From contig JHWW01000005.1 in the NCBI GenBank assembly GCA_000621985.1, positions 1 through 64,000 of the forward strand: a stretch of DNA of 64,000 nucleotides, written 5' to 3'. This document shows positions 47,491-56,205 of this stretch, piece after piece (the first letter of the stretch is position 1; every line of letters begins with the position of its first letter). A program made the position numbers and the translations under genes. Below the pieces are notes generated by a model, which saw only the letters and a list, made by a program, of their open reading frames with translations, made no database searches and was not told the origin of the DNA. This stretch comes from Lachnospiraceae bacterium V9D3004 (GTDB lineage: Bacteria > Bacillota > Clostridia > Lachnospirales > Lachnospiraceae).

Positions 47491-47693
47491 AACATCTCCA
47501 CATCTTTATTCCCAACCAATTCCTCATATTTCAGTTGATATGCTATAAGTCTTGGTATGTACTCCGGAGGAGTACGACGACCAGCCTCCCAATCCTCAAG
47601 TGTCCTAACCGGAATCCCAGTGTGCTCTGAGAATTCTTTTCGATTCATTTTCACACCCTCACGTAATTCTTTAATCACCTTTGCAATATCCAT
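47487..47693 (-). CDS. Small XRE-type helix-turn-helix protein heading the DinD operon
   Basis: The 68-residue protein (MDIAKVIKELREGVKMNRKEF, VRTLEDWEAGRRTPPEYIPRL) is a paralogue of the 75-residue protein at 39738. Both share the promoter motif ACGCAATG. It likely represses the DinD-like operon. Confidence 0.85.
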   Translation of the reverse strand: MDIAKVIKELREGVKMNRKEFSEHTGIPVRTLEDWEAGRRTPPEYIPRLIAYQLKYEELVGNKDVEML

Positions 47694-47704
47694 TTCATTC
47701 TCCT

Positions 47705-47806
47705 CGCATTGCGTTTTTCTTGATTATATCACATCTGTCCCACACACGCAATGTGTGGTTTGAGAAAGCGATTTATAGAATCAATTTAGAATCACTATTA
47801 GAATCA
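47705..47806 (-). promoter_or_regulatory. Promoter of the XRE-DinD operon with repeated operator words
   Basis: -35 TTGCGT (47746-47751) and -10 TATAAT (47723-47728) have a 17-bp spacer. ACGCAATGTGT (47746-47756) overlaps the -35, and CGCATTGCGT (47705-47714) lies between -10 and the start codon, so two copies of the shared motif bracket the promoter. Further upstream AGAATCA recurs at 47777, 47788 and 47800, spaced 11-12 bp. Confidence 0.65.
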
Positions 47807-47808
47807 TT

Positions 47809-47842
47809 AAAAAAAGAGCTGGGAGCAAATGCTCTCAGCCCT
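47809..47842 (-). terminator. Terminator of the 48-53 kb cargo operon
   Basis: Minus strand GGGCTGAGAGC-ATTT-GCTCCCAGCTC followed by T7. It is the first good terminator after the membrane-anchored protein gene (stop 48032). Confidence 0.75.
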
Positions 47843-48007
47843 TGATCTTACTGGTTTTCTATGCACTTGCAAACCACTTGGAACTACTCACCCGTTACTC
47901 CATCTCTTAACCATAAAGGTTGACGTTAAATATATTTGTTTAGTTTTTAACGGTTTTTGTGGCTTATCTTACATATATTATTTCTATTATTTTGAGTTTA
48001 GAGAATT

Positions 48008-48027
48008 TTGTTGCCAAAATGTTGCCA
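48008..48027. other. Candidate left-end integrase arm site
   Basis: TTGTTGCCAAAATGTTGCCA contains two TGTTGCCA words and closely matches 60344-60362 (TGTTGCCAAATCGTTGCC). Both lie where the mobilizable element should end. Such paired words are typical of integrase arm-type sites. The core crossover sequence could not be identified. Confidence 0.4.
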
Positions 48028-48031
48028 GTCA

Positions 48032-48928
48032 CTATTTATTATTTTCCCTATTATTTACTTCTGATTTCTTCTCTATAGCACTTTGCTGTGTTGAAGTTGG
48101 ATTAATCAATGTCATCATTCCCCTTACCTGAGATTGTCCCATCTTTTCCCATGCATAAGCACTGCGATCAATATTAGAAATATAGTCTTGCAAATTACGA
48201 AAAGCTGTAGTTTCTATCGTTGCCATAGTTTCATCTATTACCTGTTCAATTTCATCTTTCTCAATTTCTATACCTTTATCGTTAGTTATTATTATTTTAT
48301 AGTGATACACTATTCTTTGCATTGCCTCCGTAGAATACTCGATATAGCAATTAAAATCAAATTTACTAGGAACTTTCTTTTTATTCATATACAATATTTT
48401 TTCATACTGCATTTGATTAGTAAGTCTTATATCAATGCTTTCCATCGATCTCAAAAGTTTTATAGCATTTTTTGTTTTATATCTCATCTTTTCGTTTGTA
48501 TCTTTATTTTCCAAACATGATTCTGTCGTAAGTACAACATCCATAATATCATGCGGAGAACTATTACTAATATGTAATATTCTACATGTTTGGTTTTGTC
48601 GCTTTTCTATATCATCAAAAAAATCAAATCCATCTTCCCCAGTAAATAACAACTCTCTATTATAGTCATTTTGAATAATTAGTTTATCTAATATACCCAT
48701 AAATGAAGAAAGTATAATTGTAGGTTTAATTATAACAAATTTATCTTTTTTATTTTTCTCTTCTTGCTCTTTTTCATACCTATTTTGTTGCTGTAACAAC
48801 TGCCTCCTTGTTTCGCGATTACTAACAATCACGGCAACAAGTGTCGCGGTTGCAGCAATTATTCCCGATAAAATTGTGCTCAAAAACATCCACCAGTCTG
48901 TATCCACAAATACCCGTACTTTTTCCAC
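48032..48928 (-). CDS. Membrane-anchored coiled protein, last gene of the RM cargo operon
   Basis: The 298-residue protein (GTG start, GGAGGG site) has one N-terminal transmembrane helix (WWMFLSTILSGIIAATATLVAVI), a short coiled coil (RRQLLQQQNRYEKEQEEKNKK) and a C-terminal cytosolic domain without recognised family. Position directly after an ATPase with a HEPN-like tail and an RM enzyme suggests it is a membrane effector or anchor in a defence operon (inference). Confidence 0.7.
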   Translation of the reverse strand: MEKVRVFVDTDWWMFLSTILSGIIAATATLVAVIVSNRETRRQLLQQQNRYEKEQEEKNKKDKFVIIKPTIILSSFMGILDKLIIQNDYNRELLFTGEDGFDFFDDIEKRQNQTCRILHISNSSPHDIMDVVLTTESCLENKDTNEKMRYKTKNAIKLLRSMESIDIRLTNQMQYEKILYMNKKKVPSKFDFNCYIEYSTEAMQRIVYHYKIIITNDKGIEIEKDEIEQVIDETMATIETTAFRNLQDYISNIDRSAYAWEKMGQSQVRGMMTLINPTSTQQSAIEKKSEVNNRENNK

Positions 48929-48968
48929 TGCTCAGCTACCCTCCTTAATATCATGTCTCCATCGCCAC

Positions 48969-50525
48969 TTACGGCTCATCTATTTCTCCAGTCACATGAT
49001 GTTCTTGAATAAAATCACGCATCAAGTCTATAGATTCTTTAAGTTCTTCTCGTGAATACCTTACATTAGCCCGATTCTCTGGATGATGTATTTGATGTCT
49101 AATATATTCAGTTAAAACTTTCTGTTCATCAATAAGCGTACCATTATTTCGTTGTCTTTTATATAATCTGGTTGGTTTTCCTGCTATATAAGCATTTTTC
49201 CATCCTTGAAATTCAATATATGAATACAATTCATCATGATATTCTTCCGTAGCTTCTCCAAATGCCACATAATTTACTTCATTTAACGAAGGATAATTAA
49301 GTTGCCCCGGAAGAACACTAAGTATTTCTTTATGACTGTTTTCCGTATTACTAATTAATCTTAAATTCGAAAAATCAAGTTGCTTCACAATAACAGAACT
49401 GTGGGTTGTCAGAATCACTTGAGTCGCTTCATTTGATGCCAATGTCTTAAAAGCCTCTATTAGCAAACGCTGATTATTAGAATGTTGAGATGTTTCCGGT
49501 TCTTCTATTGCATAAATCATACCGGTTCCCCCCTCAGATTGTGCCCTCTTTTCCGCCTCTGCTCTAAAGAAATTTAGTAATACTAATCTTTTAACACCAC
49601 TACCTCTTTTATTTATTGGAATATCATCATCTCCAGATATTGAAACATTTTTAAAAACATCTTGCCATTTTAAACTATCTGCAGACGGAATAACTGGATT
49701 TAAGCTATTAGCTATATCTGGATCCATCTCCCTAAGTTTTTGCAAAGTTCTTTCTGACACTTCCTTAAGTTTTTTCTCGACCTCGTTGGCAATTTCAAAA
49801 AGAGTCTCCTGTAACCTTCGTTCATTCAATATTTGTTTAACAGCTTCTCGCAAGGGATCTTGTACTTCATTATCTCCATCACTGTTTTTTCTATCAGATT
49901 GAAACAAAGAATACGCAGGCATATAAAGCACTAATTTTTCCCAAATCTTCTTTGCCTCTTCCTTTGAAACATCTATTTCGCAATCCATCAATTGCAATTC
50001 ATTTTCATATTTGCTCCATATTGCTCTTCTCATCAAAGTGTTAATAGATTGATTTTCACATGATATATTTTCTGTTTTAACAATTTTTTTCAAATCGGTA
50101 TTTTTTGCCAATAATAAATTATTACATTTAGGATTTGTTGGATGATATGCTCTTACAAAAACCTTTCCTGCACCGCCATTTTTATATTTTTTTACCACTT
50201 CTAAATATCCATCAGAATTCAACAAATATTCATCTTGTAATGTTGTTTCAACTGTCGAATCTATTACAATTTTATCAGGTAATTCTCCAAAACATACTGA
50301 TATTATCGTTTCATTGTTATCCATCTTTCTCTCATCAACATTCACATCACTTTTCTCTAGTTTAACCACACCCTTGCCATCATTGAAAAATATATCTAAT
50401 GCTTCCAAAATTGTTGATTTACCAACATCATTTTTTCCTACAAATACCGTTAAATCGTCAAATCTAATTTCAACCAGATCTTTATATCCTCGAAAGTTTT
50501 TTATTTTTAATGATATTATTCTCAT
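48969..50525 (-). CDS. OLD/RecF-like AAA ATPase with HEPN-like C-terminus
   Basis: The 518-residue protein starts MRIISLKIKNFRGY with P-loop GKNDVGKST (30-38), a signature-like region, and Walker B IYAIEEPETSQH followed by ILTTHSS (H-loop). The last 45 residues include YIRHQIHHPENRANVRYS, with an R-x4-H arrangement like HEPN ribonucleases and a shape seen in several defence-associated ATPases. No TOPRIM domain was seen. It follows the RM gene by 35 bases with GGAGAG upstream, so it is co-transcribed. Confidence 0.8.
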   Translation of the reverse strand: MRIISLKIKNFRGYKDLVEIRFDDLTVFVGKNDVGKSTILEALDIFFNDGKGVVKLEKSDVNVDERKMDNNETIISVCFGELPDKIVIDSTVETTLQDEYLLNSDGYLEVVKKYKNGGAGKVFVRAYHPTNPKCNNLLLAKNTDLKKIVKTENISCENQSINTLMRRAIWSKYENELQLMDCEIDVSKEEAKKIWEKLVLYMPAYSLFQSDRKNSDGDNEVQDPLREAVKQILNERRLQETLFEIANEVEKKLKEVSERTLQKLREMDPDIANSLNPVIPSADSLKWQDVFKNVSISGDDDIPINKRGSGVKRLVLLNFFRAEAEKRAQSEGGTGMIYAIEEPETSQHSNNQRLLIEAFKTLASNEATQVILTTHSSVIVKQLDFSNLRLISNTENSHKEILSVLPGQLNYPSLNEVNYVAFGEATEEYHDELYSYIEFQGWKNAYIAGKPTRLYKRQRNNGTLIDEQKVLTEYIRHQIHHPENRANVRYSREELKESIDLMRDFIQEHHVTGEIDEP

Positions 50526-50560
50526 TTCTCATTCTCTCCTCTATTTATTACGTACTAAAA

Positions 50561-53518
50561 TCACAAAATATTTGAGCTATAAGGCAACGACTGTATATAA
50601 TCCTCCATAAAATTGTAATCTGGAATTGAATTGTTTACCGGTAATGGCAATAGTGTTTCTTGAATTAGTTCTTTAGAAAAGGCACGACCAAATACTGGAT
50701 ACCTATATTTTTCCATATTAAGCAATGCAATCAAAAAACTTGCCGTGTAAACATTAAACCAATCCGCTCTTATTACAATAATGTGCGGTCCTGCTATAAA
50801 TTCAGAATGTTGATAAAAAATAGTTGAAGTCGTGTCACCAATAGAAATTGCCCTGCCTTTTTCTAAACCAACATAATCTTTTGATTCGACACAAAAAGAT
50901 ATCCCATTATTATCATCTGTTCTAGTTACATATGGAATATAATCTTCTGTATCTGACACAACCAAATCAGATGCATTATATGATTTAGCATTATGGATAT
51001 CATCAATTATATCTTTTATCGAAAATATCTCCCATTTTCTATCATCAAGACTAATTTTGCTATCATGTTTTGAAGCAGAAAACAACTTTTCAAATTCGCT
51101 ATAATGATCTAATAACCAATACAACTTTTCTGAATTTTTTCTATCTAAGGATGCCTTAGAATCCATATACTTATACAGTGAGTAATTCCTAACAACCCTT
51201 TTAAATAATTCGTCATTTATTTTACTAAAATCAGTTTTTACATATGCTTCCGGCAATGCCTCACCATAATTATTAATTTTATGTTTGACCCATAATACAT
51301 CATTCTTCTCTGCACTTCCATCAATTTGATCAATCCATTTCTTTCTTATTTTTTCCCATAATCCCGTATCTTTTCGTCCATTATGTGGTATAACTGAAAA
51401 TCCATCTTCATTCCAGATCCCAAAAAATACTGATTTTGACGAATTATGAGGTATATGTGCTTTAAAAACCATTATACAAGTTGCTGCACCTACATGGCTA
51501 TCAAAGAATAATTGTGGTGGCATTGTCATACATGCTAATAATGTATGATATTTCAATAATTCTGCACGTAATTTGGAACCACTACTTCCCGCACACGACA
51601 TAGGTACTATAGCAATTCCTATTCCACCAACTTTTAAATAATGCAACATAGATGCAACAAAATCTAGTTCGTCCTGCCCCTTTTGTATTGTTACCTCGCG
51701 TAGCCCACTTTTATCAAACTCTTTCTGCTTTTGTTTTATTTCTTCTCTATTTTTTTCTATCTCTTCAATTAATAATGCAATTTCTTTATCATAATCTATT
51801 TTTTTATTTGCTCTTAATTCTTTAATTCTTTTATTAATTTTCCTATTTTCATCTTGCAATTCATCAATCAATTGAACAATCGGATATTCCCTAGCTGTAG
51901 AATTATCTTTTTTATTTAAGGAATATGGAGGATTAATCATCCCAACATCAATATCACCAAACTCTTTTAATGCCTCATAAAGAGAAACTTTCTTATCTCC
52001 TATATATGTCTTTCCGCTATCATCTACTGGTGCAAAAGAATCAATGAGCAAGGAAGAACAGTTATATAAATTTGATTTTCCATCTCCATGAAATCGCATA
52101 TTAGCATATGATAGTGCATACATAGATGCATCTCTCTCTACACCAATCAAACTGTTTTTTTGGGCAATTTCATATCTATGTTTTTTCTTGTCCTCGCTCT
52201 GCTTTTCATCTGCAATATTTTTTTTAATTCTATTTAATGCAGAAATAAGAAAAGCTCCAGTTCCACAACAAATATCAAGTATTTTTGTTTTTTCACTAAA
52301 CTTTGAATCTAAGTAGTATTCAGCTATATCACAAAATAAATCTGTAACATGTTTAGGAGTAAGCACAATGCCTTTCTCCTTAGCATTTCCTTTCGTAAAT
52401 CTTAAAAAAGTAGTATAAAACTCCCCCATAACATCTATTCCAGAATATTTTTCAATAACCTCAATAACATTTTCATATAGTGAAAATATGCAACAAGAAA
52501 GCACCGTATCGCCATCCTGAAAATATTTATTATCTTTTCCTTTTGGTGCCATAATCAATTCATCTTTAGCTAATAATGCTTCATAAAACTTTTTTAGCGA
52601 TACTCTTTTTCCCTTTGGAATTTCATCAATGTCCCATACCCCCTTAACATAATCGTCTGCAAATTCATCTCCACCCTCTCCATATAAAGAATATTTCAAT
52701 AATTTTACTGCATCTTTTCCAATAGAATCGCTAATCATTTTCTTCGATTTTGTTACTTTTTTCGCTTCAATTGCTGCTTTGGTACATTTATACAATCTTG
52801 ACTCATGATTTGTTAATCCTAAAATAACTGCGGAAACAAATCCAGCCTTTGAATTATCTTCAATACCATTTGAACGCAAAAAATTAGCACAAGATAATGT
52901 ATAACGTCGTAATTCTTTTCTAACAGCTTCCTCAGTTGCCGAAAATCTATCTAAGATTACATCAATATCTTTTTCATATTGTTTAATCGATACCAATGCA
53001 TTTTCTAAATAAGCATTTTCCAACAATGCTATATCAGATATTTCTCCACCTTTTGGCCATACAAATGAAGTAACTAATGTTTCCACTCGTGTTTGTCCTG
53101 AAACTCCAATAGCAATAACATCATAGTCTGACTTCAAAAAAGAGGCATACCATAATGCACCATTAATTGCATATTTCTCTGTCTCATTTGGTTTTCCAAA
53201 ACCATATCCTATATAGTCTTCTACATTTTCAAACAATGAATGATTATTAACATCACCTTTACACTCTATAACAACAATTATATCCGCACCATCTAATGTA
53301 ACCGTAAAATCTGGAGTTCCCTTTGATCTCAATGTTTGCTTTTTTGTTGCCTTTGAAAAAACATCACATAACCACTTGTACTCTGAACTTTTATAACTAT
53401 CTTCTTTGAACCAAGTAATTGCATCTACTTTAAGATTTTGGTTACTTGGATACCCTTCAATACTTTTCAATTTCCCAACAGTTAAGCCTTTTGTAGTTTC
53501 TTCACTTGTATTTGACAT
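50561..53518 (-). CDS. Single-chain restriction-modification enzyme (Type IIG/BcgI-like)
   Basis: The 985-residue protein has an N-terminal PD-(D/E)XK nuclease site (PDFTV at 69-73, VVIECKGD at 82-89). An HsdM-like N6-adenine methyltransferase follows, with motif I LDICCGTGAF (415-424) and catalytic NPPY (529-532). The middle is a coiled segment (near 545-600) and the end a specificity domain (about 850-985, ISIGDTTSTIF). One polypeptide thus cuts, methylates and chooses the site. It starts inside the 3' flank of the small RHH gene. Confidence 0.85.
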   Translation of the reverse strand: MSNTSEETTKGLTVGKLKSIEGYPSNQNLKVDAITWFKEDSYKSSEYKWLCDVFSKATKKQTLRSKGTPDFTVTLDGADIIVVIECKGDVNNHSLFENVEDYIGYGFGKPNETEKYAINGALWYASFLKSDYDVIAIGVSGQTRVETLVTSFVWPKGGEISDIALLENAYLENALVSIKQYEKDIDVILDRFSATEEAVRKELRRYTLSCANFLRSNGIEDNSKAGFVSAVILGLTNHESRLYKCTKAAIEAKKVTKSKKMISDSIGKDAVKLLKYSLYGEGGDEFADDYVKGVWDIDEIPKGKRVSLKKFYEALLAKDELIMAPKGKDNKYFQDGDTVLSCCIFSLYENVIEVIEKYSGIDVMGEFYTTFLRFTKGNAKEKGIVLTPKHVTDLFCDIAEYYLDSKFSEKTKILDICCGTGAFLISALNRIKKNIADEKQSEDKKKHRYEIAQKNSLIGVERDASMYALSYANMRFHGDGKSNLYNCSSLLIDSFAPVDDSGKTYIGDKKVSLYEALKEFGDIDVGMINPPYSLNKKDNSTAREYPIVQLIDELQDENRKINKRIKELRANKKIDYDKEIALLIEEIEKNREEIKQKQKEFDKSGLREVTIQKGQDELDFVASMLHYLKVGGIGIAIVPMSCAGSSGSKLRAELLKYHTLLACMTMPPQLFFDSHVGAATCIMVFKAHIPHNSSKSVFFGIWNEDGFSVIPHNGRKDTGLWEKIRKKWIDQIDGSAEKNDVLWVKHKINNYGEALPEAYVKTDFSKINDELFKRVVRNYSLYKYMDSKASLDRKNSEKLYWLLDHYSEFEKLFSASKHDSKISLDDRKWEIFSIKDIIDDIHNAKSYNASDLVVSDTEDYIPYVTRTDDNNGISFCVESKDYVGLEKGRAISIGDTTSTIFYQHSEFIAGPHIIVIRADWFNVYTASFLIALLNMEKYRYPVFGRAFSKELIQETLLPLPVNNSIPDYNFMEDYIQSLPYSSNIL

Positions 53519-53520
53519 TA

Positions 53521-53691
53521 TTATTCACCATCCCTTGTCTTATTTTGTCTAATTACCCTTTCCGCTTCTTTTAATGAAGTTCTTCTTATAAATTCACTAT
53601 AAGAAGCATAAGATTCAAGTTGGGCAGCAAGTTTGAATTTCTTCAATTCGTCTTCACTAACTCTTATACTTATCGAAATTGATTTTTTCAT
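53521..53691 (-). CDS. 56-residue ribbon-helix-helix protein upstream of the RM enzyme
   Basis: From ATG 53691 (GGAGG site) 56 codons read MKKSISISIRVSEDELKKF and LESYASYSEFIRRTSLKEA, the CopG/MobC-type ribbon-helix-helix pattern. Its stop is two bases before the RM start. It is probably a repressor of its own operon, acting as a control protein for the restriction-modification enzyme. Confidence 0.8.
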   Translation of the reverse strand: MKKSISISIRVSEDELKKFKLAAQLESYASYSEFIRRTSLKEAERVIRQNKTRDGE

Positions 53692-53714
53692 TTATAATTC
53701 CTCCATTTGGATTT

Positions 53715-53743
53715 ATTATATCTTTTTTGTGCGTCATTGTCAA
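53715..53743 (-). promoter_or_regulatory. Consensus sigma-A promoter of the RHH-RM operon
   Basis: A perfect -35 TTGACA (53738-53743) and -10 TATAAT (53715-53720), spacer 17 bp, 24 bases upstream of the RHH ATG. Such a strong promoter needs repression, which fits the RHH protein acting as a controller. Confidence 0.85.
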
Positions 53744-53875
53744 TACTTTGTTGCACGAACAAATGTTTTTATCGAAGACATTTACAAATTCAGTTACATT
53801 AAATAAATATACAGAATATACAGCAAACACAGGTTTCTCTGCGTTCACTGTACCTTCTCCTGCTATTTATTACAA

Positions 53876-55678
53876 CTATCTGACTTGTTTCCACCCCATC
53901 ATTCTTTCATCTCCTGCCGCCTGCAATCCAAGTCTCTGATACCGCCCGATTTTCTCCAATCTCTCACATTCCTCCCTTCCGATTGCTGACCGGATATTTT
54001 CGTATGCCTCCTTCGTTTCCTTTAACTGCTCATTTTCTGTGCTGAGTTTCATCACATATTCCGTTGTTTTTGCCTTGTACTCCTGAAAGTCCTCCTGTCC
54101 TCTCAGCCTGCTCCTGAGATCAAGCACCTCCCTGTAAAGTGACCGGATCATGTCTTTCAGTTTATTCACTAACGGAAGTGCTATCTTCTGGAAGAACTCC
54201 CTGACCGACATAAACCTTGAAGGCTCCGGCAGGCTCCATTCTGCCCCGGACAACTGCCGTTCCAGACCGTCCATCTGCCGGTTCGTATCTTCTGCCCTAG
54301 CGACCTCTTCCTGATGATCCCGCAGCATCTTTTTCTGCTCGTCAATATCCATCTGCATCTCCATCATCTGAACTTGAAGGATATCCGCTTTGTCCTGTGC
54401 CTTCTCTATGCGGTCATTAATCTCAGAAAGTGAGCCCTCTGCCGTTTCCAGCTCTTTCCTTACCTGTTCCTTCCTGTCGCAAAGTTTCCCGATTTCACCA
54501 GCTAAACCCTCTTTCTGCATATTCAGGTCATCAATCTCATTTTGTCTGGAACCGACCATCTTTTGATAGAACTGATAATCCGACTGCACGCTGTCCCAGA
54601 GGATCTTTTTTACTGACAGATCCTGCTCCACAGATTGCAGTTCCTTTGAGGCTTCTTCTGTCTCTGCCCTCTGCTCCGCTATCTGCCTAGAATTTTGGGA
54701 AATGATTACATTGCCTTCCTCTATCCTGCCATCCAGTTCCTTTAAAATTTCCCGACTCTCTTCTGCCCGCCGTCTGGAATCTGCAATATCCTGCCGGATG
54801 TCATATAATTCATCATCCTTTTCCGAAATCATCGTATCGAGTTTCTGTATGGTCTCCCGGTTATCCGCTATGATATCTGCCTGTGATTTTTTGATCTCTC
54901 CAAGTGAATCCACCTCTTTCTGCACCTGCTCTTTCTTCGCCACCGTATCGGATAATTCCGCTGCCTTCTGCCCAATCTCATGCTCCAAAATCTGCACTTC
55001 CTCTTTCCGCTTTTTCTTCTTAAAATCATATACGGAAAGATGTTCCTCTTTCGTGCCGAGCTGTTTCCAGCGAATCTCAAACCGTTCCATCACTCCGGCA
55101 AGTGCTTCTTTTTCGCTGTCCGTCCATCTGCTCCATTCACTGCACCTCTTCCCTTCTCCGACAAATCCCTGTGTTGCCAACGCACCTTTTAATGTGTTTC
55201 TGACCTTCAGTCCACGTCTGCTGTCTGTAATATAAGGGACAAAATCAATGTGCAGATGCGGTGTCGCCTCGTCCATATGCAGGACTGCATTGAACACATA
55301 TAGGTTCGGATTCCTCGCCTGAAACTCCTCCATATATTCCGAAAGAATCTCCTTTGCCAATCCCGCCATCTCCGAATCTTTTACGCCCATGTCATCCCGG
55401 TTCCCGATCTGCACGATCATCTCATAAAATAGTTTCTCCTGCCGGCTCTGTCGTATCTTTTCGTAATAATCAACAATCTTCCGGTCTTTCCGTTTCTGTC
55501 TGCTGTTATACTCCTGTAATGCGTTGTCAAACAGTTTGTGATACACCGCTTTCAGATTTTCCTGCCGGTAGATCACATTATCCGGAACCCTGTTCCTGTC
55601 TACATTCTCTGCCACGAACTTCCGGTTGTTGTGTGCCAGAGAACCTTTCCCCATTGAAATACTGATCGTCCTCTCCAT
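53876..55678 (-). CDS. MobV-family relaxase
   Basis: The 600-residue protein begins MERTISISMGKGSLAHNNR and has the MobV metal site (MDEATPHLHIDFVPY, about 132-146) and the conserved SEWSRWTDSEK segment. A long coiled coil (about 230-470) and a C-terminal domain follow. It nicks oriT so that the element can be mobilised by a helper conjugative system. A GGGGG site precedes the ATG. Confidence 0.85.
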   Translation of the reverse strand: MERTISISMGKGSLAHNNRKFVAENVDRNRVPDNVIYRQENLKAVYHKLFDNALQEYNSRQKRKDRKIVDYYEKIRQSRQEKLFYEMIVQIGNRDDMGVKDSEMAGLAKEILSEYMEEFQARNPNLYVFNAVLHMDEATPHLHIDFVPYITDSRRGLKVRNTLKGALATQGFVGEGKRCSEWSRWTDSEKEALAGVMERFEIRWKQLGTKEEHLSVYDFKKKKRKEEVQILEHEIGQKAAELSDTVAKKEQVQKEVDSLGEIKKSQADIIADNRETIQKLDTMISEKDDELYDIRQDIADSRRRAEESREILKELDGRIEEGNVIISQNSRQIAEQRAETEEASKELQSVEQDLSVKKILWDSVQSDYQFYQKMVGSRQNEIDDLNMQKEGLAGEIGKLCDRKEQVRKELETAEGSLSEINDRIEKAQDKADILQVQMMEMQMDIDEQKKMLRDHQEEVARAEDTNRQMDGLERQLSGAEWSLPEPSRFMSVREFFQKIALPLVNKLKDMIRSLYREVLDLRSRLRGQEDFQEYKAKTTEYVMKLSTENEQLKETKEAYENIRSAIGREECERLEKIGRYQRLGLQAAGDERMMGWKQVR

Positions 55679-55904
55679 GCTGATACCCCCAATCCTTATA
55701 ACACTAAATCCAATCTTCCTGTTTCCACATCATCAAGTTTAATTAGAAATCTGACTATCCCAGCCCTTTATGCTTAACCCGGCCTCATCGGTGCAAGAAA
55801 ATGATACGTACTTTCTTTTTATCCGTCCTGCTCTGTACTCAATCTCCCCATCTACTATCCGAGCTGAAAACGAACGGAGTGAAGTTTGAAGCCGGATAGG
55901 CTTT

Positions 55905-56156
55905 GTTACTTTCTCCGAAAGTAACGCAAAAGCACTTTTGACGGTCTTGGCCCATCAAAAATGCTCCCCTCGAAGTGTGGCAAGCCACACTTCTTCGGTT
56001 TTGCGCCCTGCCGGGAGCCTGGCTTACGCAGCCAGCGTGACCGTCCTGCTCCGCCGGGACAGCCCCGCTGACTGCCAGAAATATACCCACCACTTTTTAA
56101 GACCGCAACACCGCAAGGTCTTTATATCCTGCAACCTTGCAATCTTTAAGACCGCA
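55905..56156. other. Candidate oriT / regulatory hairpins between repA-like and mobV genes
   Basis: The 527-base gap 55679-56205 contains no gene but several hairpins. These are GTTACTTTC-tcc-GAAAGTAAC (55905-55925) and GAAGTGTGGC-aa-GCCACACTTC (55972-55993). The word TTTAAGACCGCA is present twice (56096-56107, 56145-56156). A location next to a relaxase and perfect inverted repeats are the marks of an oriT, although the nick site could not be named. Confidence 0.5.
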
Positions 56157-56205
56157 GTTTCTTATACTCTGCAATGTTGCGCCCTTACCCGGTACGGATA
56201 CCGGC

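Noticed and set aside
54430-55235. Plus-strand frames up to 177 codons within the relaxase gene
   Set aside because: They mirror the coiled-coil codons of MobV and are serine- and leucine-rich artefacts.
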